A stretch of DNA of 64,000 nt from NCBI GenBank assembly GCA_934090685.1, contig CAKOJN010000001.1, forward strand, positions 124,001 to 188,000. Reading direction: 5' to 3'. The notes below the pieces were generated by a model. It was not told the origin of the DNA. It worked only from the letters and a program-made list of their open reading frames with translations, and made no database searches. Position 1 is the stretch's first letter; each line of letters begins with the position of its first letter. Below are positions 1 to 9,044 of this stretch, in pieces. Source of the DNA: an uncultured Bacilli bacterium (GTDB lineage: Bacteria; Bacillota_I; Bacilli_A; RF39; UBA660). The position numbers and the translations under genes are program-made.

Positions 1-313
1 GAATTAACCAACGAAGCATTAAAGTGTTAGCTCTTTCTTCTCTTACTTCCATTGGTACAGAGTAGTTGCTACCACCAACTCTTCTACTTTTAAGTTCTAA
101 AGCTGGTTTAATGTTTTCAAATGCTTGATTTAAAACTTCAAGAGGATCTTTATTTGTCTTTTCTTTTACTATATCAAGTGCATTGTATAATATTTTTTGA
201 GCAGTACCTTTTTTACCATCTAACATGATTCCATTGATTAGTTTAGTAATCATTTTAGAATTATATATTGGATCTGCTAAAACATCTCTCTTAATTGCTT
301 GTCTCTTACGCAT
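1..313 (-). CDS. rpsG: 30S ribosomal protein S7, partial
   Basis: Primary 16S rRNA-binding protein of the small-subunit head. The visible N-terminal ~104 residues begin MRKRQAIKRDVLADP and contain the S7 signature block around residues 20-30 (KLINGIMLDGKKG) and the RRVGGSNYSVPMEV stretch. The C-terminus runs off the left edge of the window. A strong ribosome-binding site (GGAAAGGAGA) sits at 319-328. It lies 28 bp downstream of rpsL in the conserved str operon order, so fusA and tuf probably follow outside the window. Confidence 0.97.
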   Translation of the reverse strand, partial: MRKRQAIKRDVLADPIYNSKMITKLINGIMLDGKKGTAQKILYNALDIVKEKTNKDPLEVLNQAFENIKPALELKSRRVGGSNYSVPMEVREERANTLMLRWLI

Positions 314-341
314 GAGTATATCTCCTTTCCTAGATTATTTA

Positions 342-755
342 TTACTTTTTAGGTTTTTTAGTTCCGTATTTACTTCTACCTTGTCTTCTCTTATCAATAC
401 CAGCAGTATCTAAAGTACCACGTACAATATGATAACGAACACCGATTAAGTCTTTAACACGTCCACCACGGATTAGAACAACACTATGTTCTTGAAGATT
501 GTGTCCTTCACCTCCGATATAACATGTTACTTCATATCCATTACTTAATCTTACTCTGGCTATTTTTCTTAAAGCTGAGTTTGGTTTCTTTGGAGTCTTA
601 GTAGATACACGAGTACAAACTCCACGTTTTTGTGGTGAAGTATTATTAGTTCTCTTTTTATCTTTAGAGTTATATCCAACATTTAATACTGGACTTTTAC
701 TCTTTTTAGTCTTATCAGTTCTACTTTTTCTTACTAATTGATTAATTGTAGGCAT
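342..755 (-). CDS. rpsL: 30S ribosomal protein S12
   Basis: Decoding-centre protein of the 30S subunit, 137 aa, of the usual length. It carries the conserved TPKKPNSALRK loop (residues 54-64, including the streptomycin-contact lysine) and the GGRVKDL loop (98-103). Where nearly all S12 proteins read KDLPGVRYH, this one reads KDLIGVRYH: codon ATC at residue 104 replaces the Pro called P90/P91 in E. coli numbering, a known site of streptomycin-resistance mutations. The RBS TCTCCTTTCT (reverse strand AGAAAGGAGA) is at 764-773. First gene of the str operon. Confidence 0.98.
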   Translation of the reverse strand: MPTINQLVRKSRTDKTKKSKSPVLNVGYNSKDKKRTNNTSPQKRGVCTRVSTKTPKKPNSALRKIARVRLSNGYEVTCYIGGEGHNLQEHSVVLIRGGRVKDLIGVRYHIVRGTLDTAGIDKRRQGRSKYGTKKPKK

Positions 756-813
756 ATGTTTTTTTCTCCTTTCTTAATACACATTTCCAGGTGTATCATA
801 ATTCCTATTTTTT

Positions 814-838
814 AAGGGTTTTCCTAGAGAAAAACCCA
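814..838 (-). promoter_or_regulatory. Leader hairpin upstream of rpsL
   Basis: Inverted repeat: GGGTTTTTCTC-loop-GGAAAACCC on the minus strand, inside the rpsL 5' leader between the promoter and the RBS. It is followed by an A-rich run and not a U-tract, so it does not look like a terminator. A role in autogenous control of the operon is possible but unsupported. Confidence 0.4.
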
Positions 839-848
839 AATCTATTTG

Positions 849-877
849 ATTTTATCATTAATATTTTTGCTTGTCAA
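849..877 (-). promoter_or_regulatory. Sigma-A promoter of rpsL-rpsG
   Basis: On the minus strand TTGACA (872-877) and TAAAAT (849-854) are separated by exactly 17 bp, a near-consensus housekeeping promoter. The predicted start is near 842, giving a leader of roughly 85 nt before rpsL. Confidence 0.85.
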
Positions 878-913
878 CTAATATTTATTATTTTTTACAA
901 TAAAAGTGAATAT

Positions 914-1450
914 TTAATCAATATCATACTTCCAACCAGGTTGCCAATCCCCAGTTTTTCTCCAGTCACATTCATTTGCCTCTTCCCAACTAATATTCTT
1001 AGTTATAACTTCAAATGCTAATTGTGGCGCTCTATGTGCTACGATACCAATAGTTTTCCCTTTATATTTTTTTAAAACTTCATCAATAAAACTTCTGATT
1101 CTATTTTCTACATCTTTTAAAGATTCCCCATTAGGAAAAGGTTCATCTACATGCTCCTCATATACTATAAGATGCTTATCTTCACCATCTAAATCTCCAT
1201 AATTGCATTCTCTTAATCTTTTATCTTGAATTTTTGGCACATTTGGAAAAGCAATATTCGCACTATCTATTGCCCTTATTAAATCTGATGTAAATATCAC
1301 ATCAAAATTAATATTTACATTAACCCTTCCAAGATTTGCTGCTTGCTCTTTACCTAAGTCATTAAGTTCCACTTGCTTCCAACCTGAACATTTTTTACTA
1401 GCATTATCATAAGTAGTTCCATGAACAAAGTATATAAGATTTGTTTTCAT
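914..1450 (-). CDS. Histidine phosphatase superfamily protein with altered RHG motif
   Basis: Phosphoglycerate-mutase-like fold, 178 aa. The second active-site block is present (IVAHRAP, His in place of the family's second catalytic His), as is the LRECNYGDLDG region that supplies the acid residue. The first block reads FVHGTTYDN where the family has VRHGET, so the phospho-His is kept but the neighbouring Arg is Val. Related sequences with VHGTT exist as a subgroup, to my recollection. Substrate unknown. Start chosen at ATG 1450 with GGAG at about 1459-1462 rather than the in-frame GTG 9 nt upstream. Single gene, no clear partner. Confidence 0.75.
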   Translation of the reverse strand: MKTNLIYFVHGTTYDNASKKCSGWKQVELNDLGKEQAANLGRVNVNINFDVIFTSDLIRAIDSANIAFPNVPKIQDKRLRECNYGDLDGEDKHLIVYEEHVDEPFPNGESLKDVENRIRSFIDEVLKKYKGKTIGIVAHRAPQLAFEVITKNISWEEANECDWRKTGDWQPGWKYDID

Positions 1451-1475
1451 ATTTTTCACTCCTCATTATTTAATT

Positions 1476-2234
1476 TTACAATAAATTAGTCTCTAAATCA
1501 TTCTTTTTGTTAGAAACAAGATTTATTAAAAGACATACTACACTACTAAATAAACAAATATATAATATTGACATACAAACTTCAAATATAAAAGTCCCAT
1601 AATTATTATATATGAAATACTTTCCATAATATAATGGTAAATTAAATACTGAAGTTATTTTACTACTAGTAATAGTATTTGATAAAGCAGGTATACTAAC
1701 TAATATAAAACCACTTGTTAATATCAGTAATATTTCATTTAATAGTCTATATATAGATACCATTATAATAACAAGTATATTTAGTATTAAGTAACTTCTT
1801 ATAGAAAAGAAAATTATATAAACTAGATTACTAACTTCATAATTATTAAAATTATATATTTTATAATTAACTCCAGTTTTAATAATAGATAAAAACACTA
1901 CTATAAACATAACTATTAAGAACAGTATTAAATTAGATACTAAAGTAAACTTAACCATCTTTTTATAAAATTCTTTATAATCTCCTACCCTTATCATAAA
2001 AGAATAATTTCTTATAAGTTCCGTATATATATTATATGTATTAAATACAAATAAGAATAGAAGTACCATTATAAAGTAATCCCAACTCATAACATGATAT
2101 ATACCCTCTATAACATCAAATTTAGGCAGTATACATGAGTATGCCATAAATGATAATATTACTAAAATTAAAACAATAACTTTAAATCTAGTATTTTGCA
2201 ATAATGACACTATTAACTTAAAATCATTTTTCAT
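1476..2234 (-). CDS. ABC transporter membrane subunit (putative)
   Basis: 252 aa with about six hydrophobic segments, no enzymatic motif, and very few charged residues outside the loops. It overlaps the stop of the ATP-binding gene upstream by 4 bp (ATGA), so the two are translationally coupled, which is the main reason to call it the permease. No own strong RBS. Together with the 2875-3771 gene it probably forms a small efflux or immunity-type ABC system; the cargo cannot be told from sequence. Confidence 0.65.
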   Translation of the reverse strand: MKNDFKLIVSLLQNTRFKVIVLILVILSFMAYSCILPKFDVIEGIYHVMSWDYFIMVLLFLFVFNTYNIYTELIRNYSFMIRVGDYKEFYKKMVKFTLVSNLILFLIVMFIVVFLSIIKTGVNYKIYNFNNYEVSNLVYIIFFSIRSYLILNILVIIMVSIYRLLNEILLILTSGFILVSIPALSNTITSSKITSVFNLPLYYGKYFIYNNYGTFIFEVCMSILYICLFSSVVCLLINLVSNKKNDLETNLL

Positions 2235-2866
2235 TTTATTCTTTCTACTTTCCCACCATCAAATTTATATACTTCATCTGATAATGTATCTATATCTTCT
2301 TTAATATGACTAGTTAATATTATTATTTTGTTTTGGCTTTTTAAATTCAATAAAAGTTCTCTTATTTTAATTACAGTAGCCTCTTCTATTCCATTAAATA
2401 ATTCATCAAGAATCATAACATCTGGATTTTCCATTAATACTTGTGCGATTGCTAGTTTTTGTTGCATACCAAGAGAATATTCATTATATTTTTTATCTTT
2501 TTCATTTATTAAATTAACTTCTTCTAAAGTACGAAGTATATCTTCATCACTAATTTTATTTTGTATTGATGATAATAACTTTAAATTTTCAAATCCAGTT
2601 AAATCAGGAAAAAATATAGGCCTTTCTATTAATGCACGAGTACTAGGCGGAAATGAATTATTAAAGTTATAATTTTTATTATCGAAATACACATTTCCAG
2701 TAGTTGGTTTATAAAAAGAACAAAGTATCTTTAAAAATACACTTTTACCACTACCATTCCTACCAACTATACCATATATTTTACCACTTTCAAACTTCAT
2801 ATTTATATTATCAAGAACAGTTACTTTTTTAAACTTTTTAGTTAAGTTATCTACTATTATTTCCAT
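2231..2866 (-). CDS. ABC transporter ATP-binding protein
   Basis: 211 aa single nucleotide-binding domain. Walker A GRNGSGKS near residue 35, signature EYSLGMQQKLAIAQ near 130 (SLGMQ in place of LSGGQ), Walker B VMILDEL near 150, switch His in LTSHI. Start taken at ATG 2866 with GAGGTG just upstream (2870-2875) rather than the GTG two codons earlier. It powers the membrane subunit encoded immediately downstream. Confidence 0.92.
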   Translation of the reverse strand: MEIIVDNLTKKFKKVTVLDNINMKFESGKIYGIVGRNGSGKSVFLKILCSFYKPTTGNVYFDNKNYNFNNSFPPSTRALIERPIFFPDLTGFENLKLLSSIQNKISDEDILRTLEEVNLINEKDKKYNEYSLGMQQKLAIAQVLMENPDVMILDELFNGIEEATVIKIRELLLNLKSQNKIIILTSHIKEDIDTLSDEVYKFDGGKVERIK

Positions 2867-2874
2867 AAACACCT

Positions 2875-3771
2875 CTAATTTTTTTCTAATTTAATTATTA
2901 TTTTTTCTTTATTTTTATACTTTAATTTAACACAAATATAACTAATTATCATTATAGCAAAGCAAACTATGTTAAATGGTATTAACTCTCGATTTGAATA
3001 TGTATACATATCAAAGAAATCAAAATAATTCTCTGCAAATTTAACTTTTTTTAATAATACTGATATTACAAAGAATGTATTTAAAAGTACTATTCCAAAA
3101 TAAACCATCGCGCTTTCTATAACACTAACTGCATAATTTCTATTCTCTGGTGCTAAAAAGATAGCAATATTTATATAGAATATACTCATAAATATTGTAT
3201 TAAGTAAATATGAAATCATAAACATAAATGGATGAGCAAGTATCTCCATAGAGAATGATGAAATACCTGTACTAAGAACATAGCTAGAATCAAAAGTACC
3301 TGATATTAAATATGAAATAATAAATCCATAAATAGTTAATAAAGGCCATATAATTACACTCTTATATGCATCTTTAAATATACTCTTCATATATGAGTTA
3401 TAGTCTTCACGAGTTAAATAATTTTTAATTTCCTGATGTTTATACCTTCTATTAATAGTATACAAAGAAGAAGATATTATTAAGAATGGAATTAGTAAGT
3501 AGTATATATTCGAATAATCATCTTCATTAGTAATATTATAAAATACTGTTAAAGTATCTTTCTTTGCATATGTACTATTAACAATATCTAAACACATCTC
3601 ATTTGTACTATCACTTTCAAGTATAAGTTTACAATAAGCACGAGCTGTTTCACTTTGTGTACTCTCTATTTTATCATTATAAACATAACGAATACAAAAT
3701 ACATTAAATATTATAAATAAAACAATGAATGCAACTATAGTAGCAATATTATTTTTAATAAATTTTTTCAT
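2875..3771 (-). CDS. Integral membrane protein, likely part of the ABC system
   Basis: 298 aa. An N-terminal transmembrane helix (residues 8-28), an extracytoplasmic stretch of about 60 residues, then five or so further helices: the topology of ABC-2-like permeases with a large first loop. It ends only 8 bp before the ATP-binding gene, in the same direction. RBS GAGGTAGG at 3772-3780 selects this start over one seven codons upstream. I do not recognise a specific family. Confidence 0.6.
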   Translation of the reverse strand: MKKFIKNNIATIVAFIVLFIIFNVFCIRYVYNDKIESTQSETARAYCKLILESDSTNEMCLDIVNSTYAKKDTLTVFYNITNEDDYSNIYYLLIPFLIISSSLYTINRRYKHQEIKNYLTREDYNSYMKSIFKDAYKSVIIWPLLTIYGFIISYLISGTFDSSYVLSTGISSFSMEILAHPFMFMISYLLNTIFMSIFYINIAIFLAPENRNYAVSVIESAMVYFGIVLLNTFFVISVLLKKVKFAENYFDFFDMYTYSNRELIPFNIVCFAIMIISYICVKLKYKNKEKIIIKLEKN

Positions 3772-3781
3772 ACCTACCTCT

Positions 3782-3811
3782 AAAAAAAGCATCTCACAAA
3801 AAGTAAGATAC
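3782..3811 (-). terminator. Terminator after der
   Basis: Minus-strand hairpin GTATCTTAC-TTTTT-GTGAGATGC followed by seven U residues, directly before the RBS of the next gene. Confidence 0.75.
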
Positions 3812-3860
3812 TTTAACTCTACTTATTATGATAATACAAGTATAACATACTATCATAAAA

Positions 3861-5177
3861 TTATAAATCTCTTTCACCTTTATTTTTAAATTGTATTATT
3901 ATTGGTGTTCCACTAAAATCAATATTCTCTCTTATTTTATTTTCAAGATATCTATAGTAACTAAAATGAACAAGTCCTTTTGAGTTTACTTCTATATCAA
4001 ATCTAGGTGGTTTAGTTCCTGATTGATGAGTAAAATATAATTTAAGTTTCTTTCCTTTAAATGATGCTGGTGGTGTTTCTATAAAAGCGTCTCTTATTAC
4101 ATCATTTATAATACTTGTTTTAACTTCTTTTATTGAATTATTATATGAAATCATAACCTCAGGCATAAGTGTATGTATTCTTTTTTTAGTTTGAGCACTT
4201 AAGAATACTATCTTAGCATAAGACATAAATTGAAAATTATTTCTAATATCTTTAGTCCATTGTTTCATACTTGAATCTTTTTCTTCAATAGTATCCCATT
4301 TATTAACCACTATTACTACAGGTTTACCAGCTTCAAGAGCATAACCTGCGATATGTTTATCATGCTCTACTATACCAGTAGTAGCATCAAGTACTAAAAG
4401 ACAAACATCACTTCTATCTATTGCTTTCATACTTCTTAAAAGACTATATTTTTCAACTGACTCAAATATTCTACCTTTTTTTCTAAGACCAGCTGTGTCT
4501 ATCAAAGTATATACTTCTTTATTATAAGTAAACTCAGTATCAATAGCATCTCTAGTCGTACCAGCAACATTGCTAACAATTACTCTATCTTCATTTAAAA
4601 GAGCATTAACAAGACTACTTTTACCTACATTAGGTCTACCTATTACTGATATTTTAATATTAGTATCTTCTTCTTCATATTGTTCTACATAATCAGAAGT
4701 TGCGACTTCTAATAGTTTATTAATGCCAATACCATGTTCAGCAGAAATAGGTATATATTCATCAAAACCTAAACTATAAAACTCATATTTATTTTCTTCA
4801 CCAGATTTATTATCAACTTTATTAATTGCCACTACTACTTTTTTATTAGATTTTTTAAGCATATCTCTAATCATTAAGTCATTAGTAGTAAGTCCATCTT
4901 TAGAATCAACTACAAATATTATAGTATCCGCCTCTTCCATACCAACTTCTACTTGCATTCTTATTTCTTCATTGAACGCACCATCTGACATATCAATCCC
5001 ACCAGTATCAATCAAATAAAATGGTATATTTTTATAACTTGCTTTACTATATATCCTATCTCTAGTGACACCTGGGGTATCTTCTATAATAGCTATTTTT
5101 TTACCAACGATTTTATTAAATAAAGTTGATTTACCTGTATTTGGTCTACCAACTAAACATATTGTTTGCTTTGCCAT
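3861..5177 (-). CDS. der: Ribosome biogenesis GTPase Der (EngA)
   Basis: Tandem-GTPase 50S assembly factor, 438 aa, the standard length. Two G domains: G1 GRPNTGKS at about residue 9 and GRPNVGKS at about 180; G3 DTGG and DTAG; G4 NKVD and NKWD; C-terminal KH-like domain ending in FKNKGERDL. Start at ATG 5177 (MAKQTICLVG) with CGAGGTGAAG upstream; an in-frame start nine codons earlier has no such site. Single-gene transcript with its own terminator. Confidence 0.97.
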   Translation of the reverse strand: MAKQTICLVGRPNTGKSTLFNKIVGKKIAIIEDTPGVTRDRIYSKASYKNIPFYLIDTGGIDMSDGAFNEEIRMQVEVGMEEADTIIFVVDSKDGLTTNDLMIRDMLKKSNKKVVVAINKVDNKSGEENKYEFYSLGFDEYIPISAEHGIGINKLLEVATSDYVEQYEEEDTNIKISVIGRPNVGKSSLVNALLNEDRVIVSNVAGTTRDAIDTEFTYNKEVYTLIDTAGLRKKGRIFESVEKYSLLRSMKAIDRSDVCLLVLDATTGIVEHDKHIAGYALEAGKPVVIVVNKWDTIEEKDSSMKQWTKDIRNNFQFMSYAKIVFLSAQTKKRIHTLMPEVMISYNNSIKEVKTSIINDVIRDAFIETPPASFKGKKLKLYFTHQSGTKPPRFDIEVNSKGLVHFSYYRYLENKIRENIDFSGTPIIIQFKNKGERDL

Positions 5178-5253
5178 CCCCTTCACCTCGCATACATTAT
5201 ACACAAAATTACGATTTTTTTCTAGTATATATATCTTTTTTATTAATTTATTG

Positions 5254-5259
5254 TATAAT
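5254..5259 (+). promoter_or_regulatory. -10 element of a near-leaderless transcript
   Basis: TATAAT ends 9 nt before the first ATG (5269) of the PAP2 gene, and no Shine-Dalgarno sequence lies between. If used, the mRNA would begin at or within a few bases of the start codon. The -35 region is weak. Confidence 0.5.
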
Positions 5260-5268
5260 TATTTTGTG

Positions 5269-5913
5269 ATGTATATGAAAAAATTAGAATTAAAACCAAT
5301 AATTATATCAATAAGTTTAGTAGTATTCCAATCAATCTTATATGCTCTATCTAAAGTTATAAATGGAAGTAATGCTACTTTAATAGGTAGTCATATAGAC
5401 TCTTTAATACCATTTAACACACTAGCAATAGTGCCCTACTGTATATGGTATTTCTTAATATTTATAATACCTTATTACTATTATAAAAAAGATAAAGAAT
5501 TAATATCAAAATATATTGTATCTTATGTATTAATAACTATTATTGCAAATATTATATTTATAGTATGTCCAACTACTGTTAATAGACCAACTGTTAGTGG
5601 AAATGATATATTCAGTATTATGACTAAAATAGTATTCTTTGTAGATAATGAACCTTTAAATTGTTTTCCATCACTGCATTGTGCGATTAGTTTTTTATGG
5701 ATAATATATACCCTTAGTATGAAAAATTCAAATAAATACTTTAAATTATTCATAACAATAATATCAATATTAATAATTATATCAACACTCTTTATAAAAC
5801 AACATGTATTTATAGATATGATTGGTGGTATATGTATTACTTCACTTGTTGTTATTATTGTTAATCATTCAAATTATTTAATTAATAAAACAAAAAGTGT
5901 TCTAAAACTATAA
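5269..5913 (+). CDS. PAP2-family membrane phosphatase/transferase
   Basis: About 214 aa with six hydrophobic helices. The three PAP2 motifs are recognisable although diverged: NRP near residue 105, FPSLHC (the PSGH motif) near 144, and KQHVFIDMIGG (the SRxxxxxHxxxD motif) near 185. The Cys/Leu variation in PSLHC resembles the inositol-phosphotransferase-like branch. Likely acts on lipid phosphates at the membrane. The start is either ATG 5269 or ATG 5275; there is no RBS for either. A hairpin terminator follows. Confidence 0.8.
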   Translation: MYMKKLELKPIIISISLVVFQSILYALSKVINGSNATLIGSHIDSLIPFNTLAIVPYCIWYFLIFIIPYYYYKKDKELISKYIVSYVLITIIANIIFIVCPTTVNRPTVSGNDIFSIMTKIVFFVDNEPLNCFPSLHCAISFLWIIYTLSMKNSNKYFKLFITIISILIIISTLFIKQHVFIDMIGGICITSLVVIIVNHSNYLINKTKSVLKL

Positions 5914-5934
5914 ATATATAATAATATTTAATGT

Positions 5935-5987
5935 ACAGTAATTATAGATTAATTGAAATTTATAATTACTGTTATTTTTTTGTTTTT
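5935..5987 (+). terminator. Terminator after PAP2 gene
   Basis: Perfect 12-bp inverted repeat ACAGTAATTATA / TATAATTACTGT (5935-5946 and 5961-5972) followed by a T-rich run. Confidence 0.8.
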
Positions 5988-6031
5988 AATTTCAAAAAAT
6001 ATAGTATAATTATAATAAGGAGTTGAGTAGA

Positions 6032-7000
6032 ATGGATAAAAAGAAGAAACTAATTATTAATTTAACACTAATATTAATCGGAGGTTTCTTACTCTACTCA
6101 GCAATAACTTATATAATTAGTAACGATAAGATAAATACTGAAAGTGATATTGAAGGAAAACATATGACTAAAGAAGACTATGTATTTAAAGAAGATTTAA
6201 TAGAACTTGGTTATACTATGGAAGAAATAAAACTTATAGAAGCAAAGGTTAGTGAAAATGATACTAAACAATATTTATTAAATAAAAAATATCCTAATAT
6301 TACAAAGTTTATTAACTCTACATCATTTAATGCTAAAAATATAGAAAGATATGAATCATACTATGAAAATAATAATGACTTATCATTTGAAAAAGTTGTT
6401 ATGTATGTTGAAATCGGTCTTGATAAAGAATTTTATACAAATATAACAGAAGTATCTGACTATGATAATATAAATACACTTGTAAATAAATATAATAAAT
6501 TACCTGATAATTTTGAAGCAAGCGATTTAGTTTCACTGAGTAAAGATTATAGCCCTAATGAAAGAAAGATGAAAAAGGAAGCAGCAGAGGCTATGGTTAA
6601 AATGATAGATGCAGCAAAGAAAGATAATATTAATTTATTTGTAGTATCTGGATATAGAACTGAAAAACAACAAGAATCTTTATTTAATAATTCAAATGAA
6701 AAAAATGGTTTAGAGCATGCCCTACTTTATTCAGCAAAGAAAGGACACTCTGAACACCAAACAGGTTATGCTGCTGATTTAAACTCAGTAAATGAATCAT
6801 TCAAAGATACTAATGAATATAAATGGTTAAATCAAAATGCATTTAAATATGGTTTCATTGAAAGATATAAGAAAGATAAAGAATTTATAACAGGATATGG
6901 TTATGAACCATGGCATTATAGATATGTTGGTATAGACATCGCAACTAAAATATATACAGAAAATATTACTTTTGAAGAATATTGTGTAAAATATAAGTGA
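6032..7000 (+). CDS. D-alanyl-D-alanine carboxypeptidase, VanY/M15 family
   Basis: Trims the terminal D-Ala of peptidoglycan stem peptides outside the cell. 322 aa: N-terminal signal anchor (residues 5-25), a ~170-residue spacer, then the M15B zinc-peptidase domain with SGYRT near 210, the zinc-binding SEHQTGYAADL near 245, and EPWHYRYVG near 295, all catalytic residues intact. ATG 6032 was chosen because AAGGAG lies 9 nt upstream; a -10-like TATAAT is at 6005-6010. Monocistronic. Confidence 0.92.
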   Translation: MDKKKKLIINLTLILIGGFLLYSAITYIISNDKINTESDIEGKHMTKEDYVFKEDLIELGYTMEEIKLIEAKVSENDTKQYLLNKKYPNITKFINSTSFNAKNIERYESYYENNNDLSFEKVVMYVEIGLDKEFYTNITEVSDYDNINTLVNKYNKLPDNFEASDLVSLSKDYSPNERKMKKEAAEAMVKMIDAAKKDNINLFVVSGYRTEKQQESLFNNSNEKNGLEHALLYSAKKGHSEHQTGYAADLNSVNESFKDTNEYKWLNQNAFKYGFIERYKKDKEFITGYGYEPWHYRYVGIDIATKIYTENITFEEYCVKYK

Positions 7001-7017
7001 TTTCTCACTTATTTTTT
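6993..7017 (+). terminator. Terminator after the carboxypeptidase gene
   Basis: ATAAGTGA-TTTC-TCACTTAT hairpin with a T-run, overlapping the stop codon and the 3' end of the convergent gene. Confidence 0.75.
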
Positions 7018-7683
7018 AATGAATAAAATATAAAAATAACCAACTAATATAGAAGAACTAATAATAACTATAACCACTTTTAATATTTCTTTACTTGTGT
7101 AACTCATAGTTTTATACTCTTTTTTATTATCAATATTTTTAGATACATTTATACTTTTTAAAGCATGTATTTTATATTCACTATTACCACAAACTATTTC
7201 TATTAAATTATCAGTCTTATTAAAATTACCATTACCAATAATTTTAGTATCACTCTTACCTATTGTTTCATAATTAATGTTTAAGTTATCTTCATCATTA
7301 ATATTTATTTTATAATCATATTTATTAGAATTAAAGTTAATATCATAACCTTCAATATCCAAACTAGTTAATATACATTTATCAGTAGTATCTTTTTTAT
7401 AGTTTTTAAATACATTTATCTCGTATTTACCGGTTTTATCTGATTCAATATAAAAGATGTTTTTACCATCTTTTACTTCAAATATACCACTTCCACTTAC
7501 ATTCTCATCCTTAGATGATTTAACTACTATTTTAACACTAGATGAATTTGTAAAATAATTATATTTTCTAATATTAGTTTCAAAATAAGGTGATAAACTC
7601 TCATTATTAATTTTTATATTTTCAAGAGCAAATACTTTTATAAAACTAAAAAAAATTATCACTGTAAATATTATCTTTTTCAT
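7009..7683 (-). CDS. Surface protein with cadherin-like beta-sandwich domain
   Basis: 224 aa: cleavable-type signal peptide (residues 1-18), two short beta-rich units, the second (CILTSLDIEGYDINF...) matching the pattern of the bacterial cadherin-like (PF12733-type) domain, and one C-terminal membrane helix (about 198-220). Probably displayed on the cell surface. The same CDINTLEVEGYDIKF-type unit recurs in the 23977-25314 gene. No clear Shine-Dalgarno precedes the ATG. It follows the nucleoside phosphorylase gene by 34 bp. Confidence 0.65.
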   Translation of the reverse strand: MKKIIFTVIIFFSFIKVFALENIKINNESLSPYFETNIRKYNYFTNSSSVKIVVKSSKDENVSGSGIFEVKDGKNIFYIESDKTGKYEINVFKNYKKDTTDKCILTSLDIEGYDINFNSNKYDYKININDEDNLNINYETIGKSDTKIIGNGNFNKTDNLIEIVCGNSEYKIHALKSINVSKNIDNKKEYKTMSYTSKEILKVVIVIISSSILVGYFYILFIKK

Positions 7684-7717
7684 ATTAATATTATTTACAA
7701 TAATAATTATTTAATAC

Positions 7718-8995
7718 TTAACTAATAGTTTTTATTATTATCTTAGAAACCTTTTTCTTTTTCTTATCAATTTTAAATGATTCTTTAAATCTTTCATCCA
7801 TATTTTCTATTTTTTTATTATAATAAATTACCCCTAAAATATCACCCTTATGTACTTTAGAGCCAAGTGGCTTTTCAATAATAACACCAGTAGAATAATC
7901 TATTTTATCAGTCTTTTTAACTCTTCCTGCACCTAAATCGAATACTAAAGATGCGATCATTTCAGCATTAATATTATTTACATAACCAGACTTATCTGAG
8001 ACAACCACATATTTTTTAGCTTTATTTTTAATTTTATTAATGTCACCATGTTGAGATTTAATCCACTCATAAAATTTATTTTTAGCATGTCCACTTTCTA
8101 TTAAATTAATAACTAAACTTTTAGCCTTTCTAAAACTTATCTTTTTAGCAGTACTAATCATTAAACTAGATATGTATACTGAAAGTTCATAAAGTCTTTT
8201 ATCATATTTAAGATTAAAGAAATCAATTACTTCTTTTACTTCAAGAGCATTACCAACATTTCTACCAAGAGGAGTACTCATATCACTTAATGTACATATA
8301 ACTTTTTTATTATAAAACTTACCTATTTCTATCATAGTTTTAGATAACTTAGTAGCGTCTTTTATATTTTTCATAAAAGCGCCTTTACCTACTTTAAGAT
8401 CAATAATAATTATGTCACTACCACTAGCAATCTTTTTAGACATAATTGAACTTGCTATTAAAGGTATTGAATCAACTGCTCCTATTTCATTCCTAAGCGC
8501 ATATATTTTTTTATCAGCAACAGCAATTCTTTCACTTTGACTAACTACTGCACACCCAACTGTATTTAATTCTTTTATAAACTCCTTATGACTAAGATTT
8601 AATTTATATCCAGTAATGCTTTCTAATTTATCAACAGTTCCACCAGTAAGCCCAAGACCTCTACCACTCATTTTAGGTACAGCTACACCAGATGATGCAA
8701 CTATAGGAGAAACTATTAAAGTAATCTTATCTCCAACCCCACCAGTAGAATGCTTATCTACAGTTGGCTTTGTCACATCACTTAAATCAATAACATCCCC
8801 ACTCTTAATCATCGCATCAGTTAAATAATATGTTTCAGTAATAGAAAGTGAATTATTATAAATACTAAATATAAACTCACTCATTGTCTTATCATTAATT
8901 TTTCCCTTAACATAAGAATTAACCATATATTTAATCTCATCATAAGAAAGAGATTCTTTATTATTCTTCTTATTAATAATATCTATTGATTTCAT
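7718..8995 (-). CDS. pdp: Pyrimidine-nucleoside phosphorylase
   Basis: Phosphorolysis of uridine/thymidine/deoxyuridine in pyrimidine salvage. 425 aa, the family length. Conserved blocks: KHSTGGVGDKI near residue 80, SGRGLGLTGGTVDKLESI near 110 (the family signature), and the C-terminal domain with SKVHKGDILG. Start at ATG 8995, preceded by AGAGGTGTGTTT; the GTG two codons earlier is part of that RBS. A -10 TATAAT is at 9019-9024. The TnpB element lies directly upstream and may have separated the gene from its older promoter. Confidence 0.93.
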   Translation of the reverse strand: MKSIDIINKKNNKESLSYDEIKYMVNSYVKGKINDKTMSEFIFSIYNNSLSITETYYLTDAMIKSGDVIDLSDVTKPTVDKHSTGGVGDKITLIVSPIVASSGVAVPKMSGRGLGLTGGTVDKLESITGYKLNLSHKEFIKELNTVGCAVVSQSERIAVADKKIYALRNEIGAVDSIPLIASSIMSKKIASGSDIIIIDLKVGKGAFMKNIKDATKLSKTMIEIGKFYNKKVICTLSDMSTPLGRNVGNALEVKEVIDFFNLKYDKRLYELSVYISSLMISTAKKISFRKAKSLVINLIESGHAKNKFYEWIKSQHGDINKIKNKAKKYVVVSDKSGYVNNINAEMIASLVFDLGAGRVKKTDKIDYSTGVIIEKPLGSKVHKGDILGVIYYNKKIENMDERFKESFKIDKKKKKVSKIIIKTIS

Positions 8996-9044
8996 AAACA
9001 CACCTCTACTATAAGAATATTATAGAACAAAAGATAAATCAAAA

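Noticed and set aside
814..838. Terminator upstream of rpsL
   Set aside because: The hairpin is followed by A residues and not a U-tract on the transcribed strand, and it lies between the promoter and the gene.
5065..5268. Longer N-terminus for the PAP2 protein
   Set aside because: The upstream part of that frame lies antisense within der and lacks PAP2 similarity; the first helix starts after ATG 5269/5275.
6998..7000. Mycoplasma-type code with TGA as Trp
   Set aside because: TGA ends several genes exactly at the family-typical length (carboxypeptidase, SpoVAD, GNAT), and Trp is encoded by TGG throughout.
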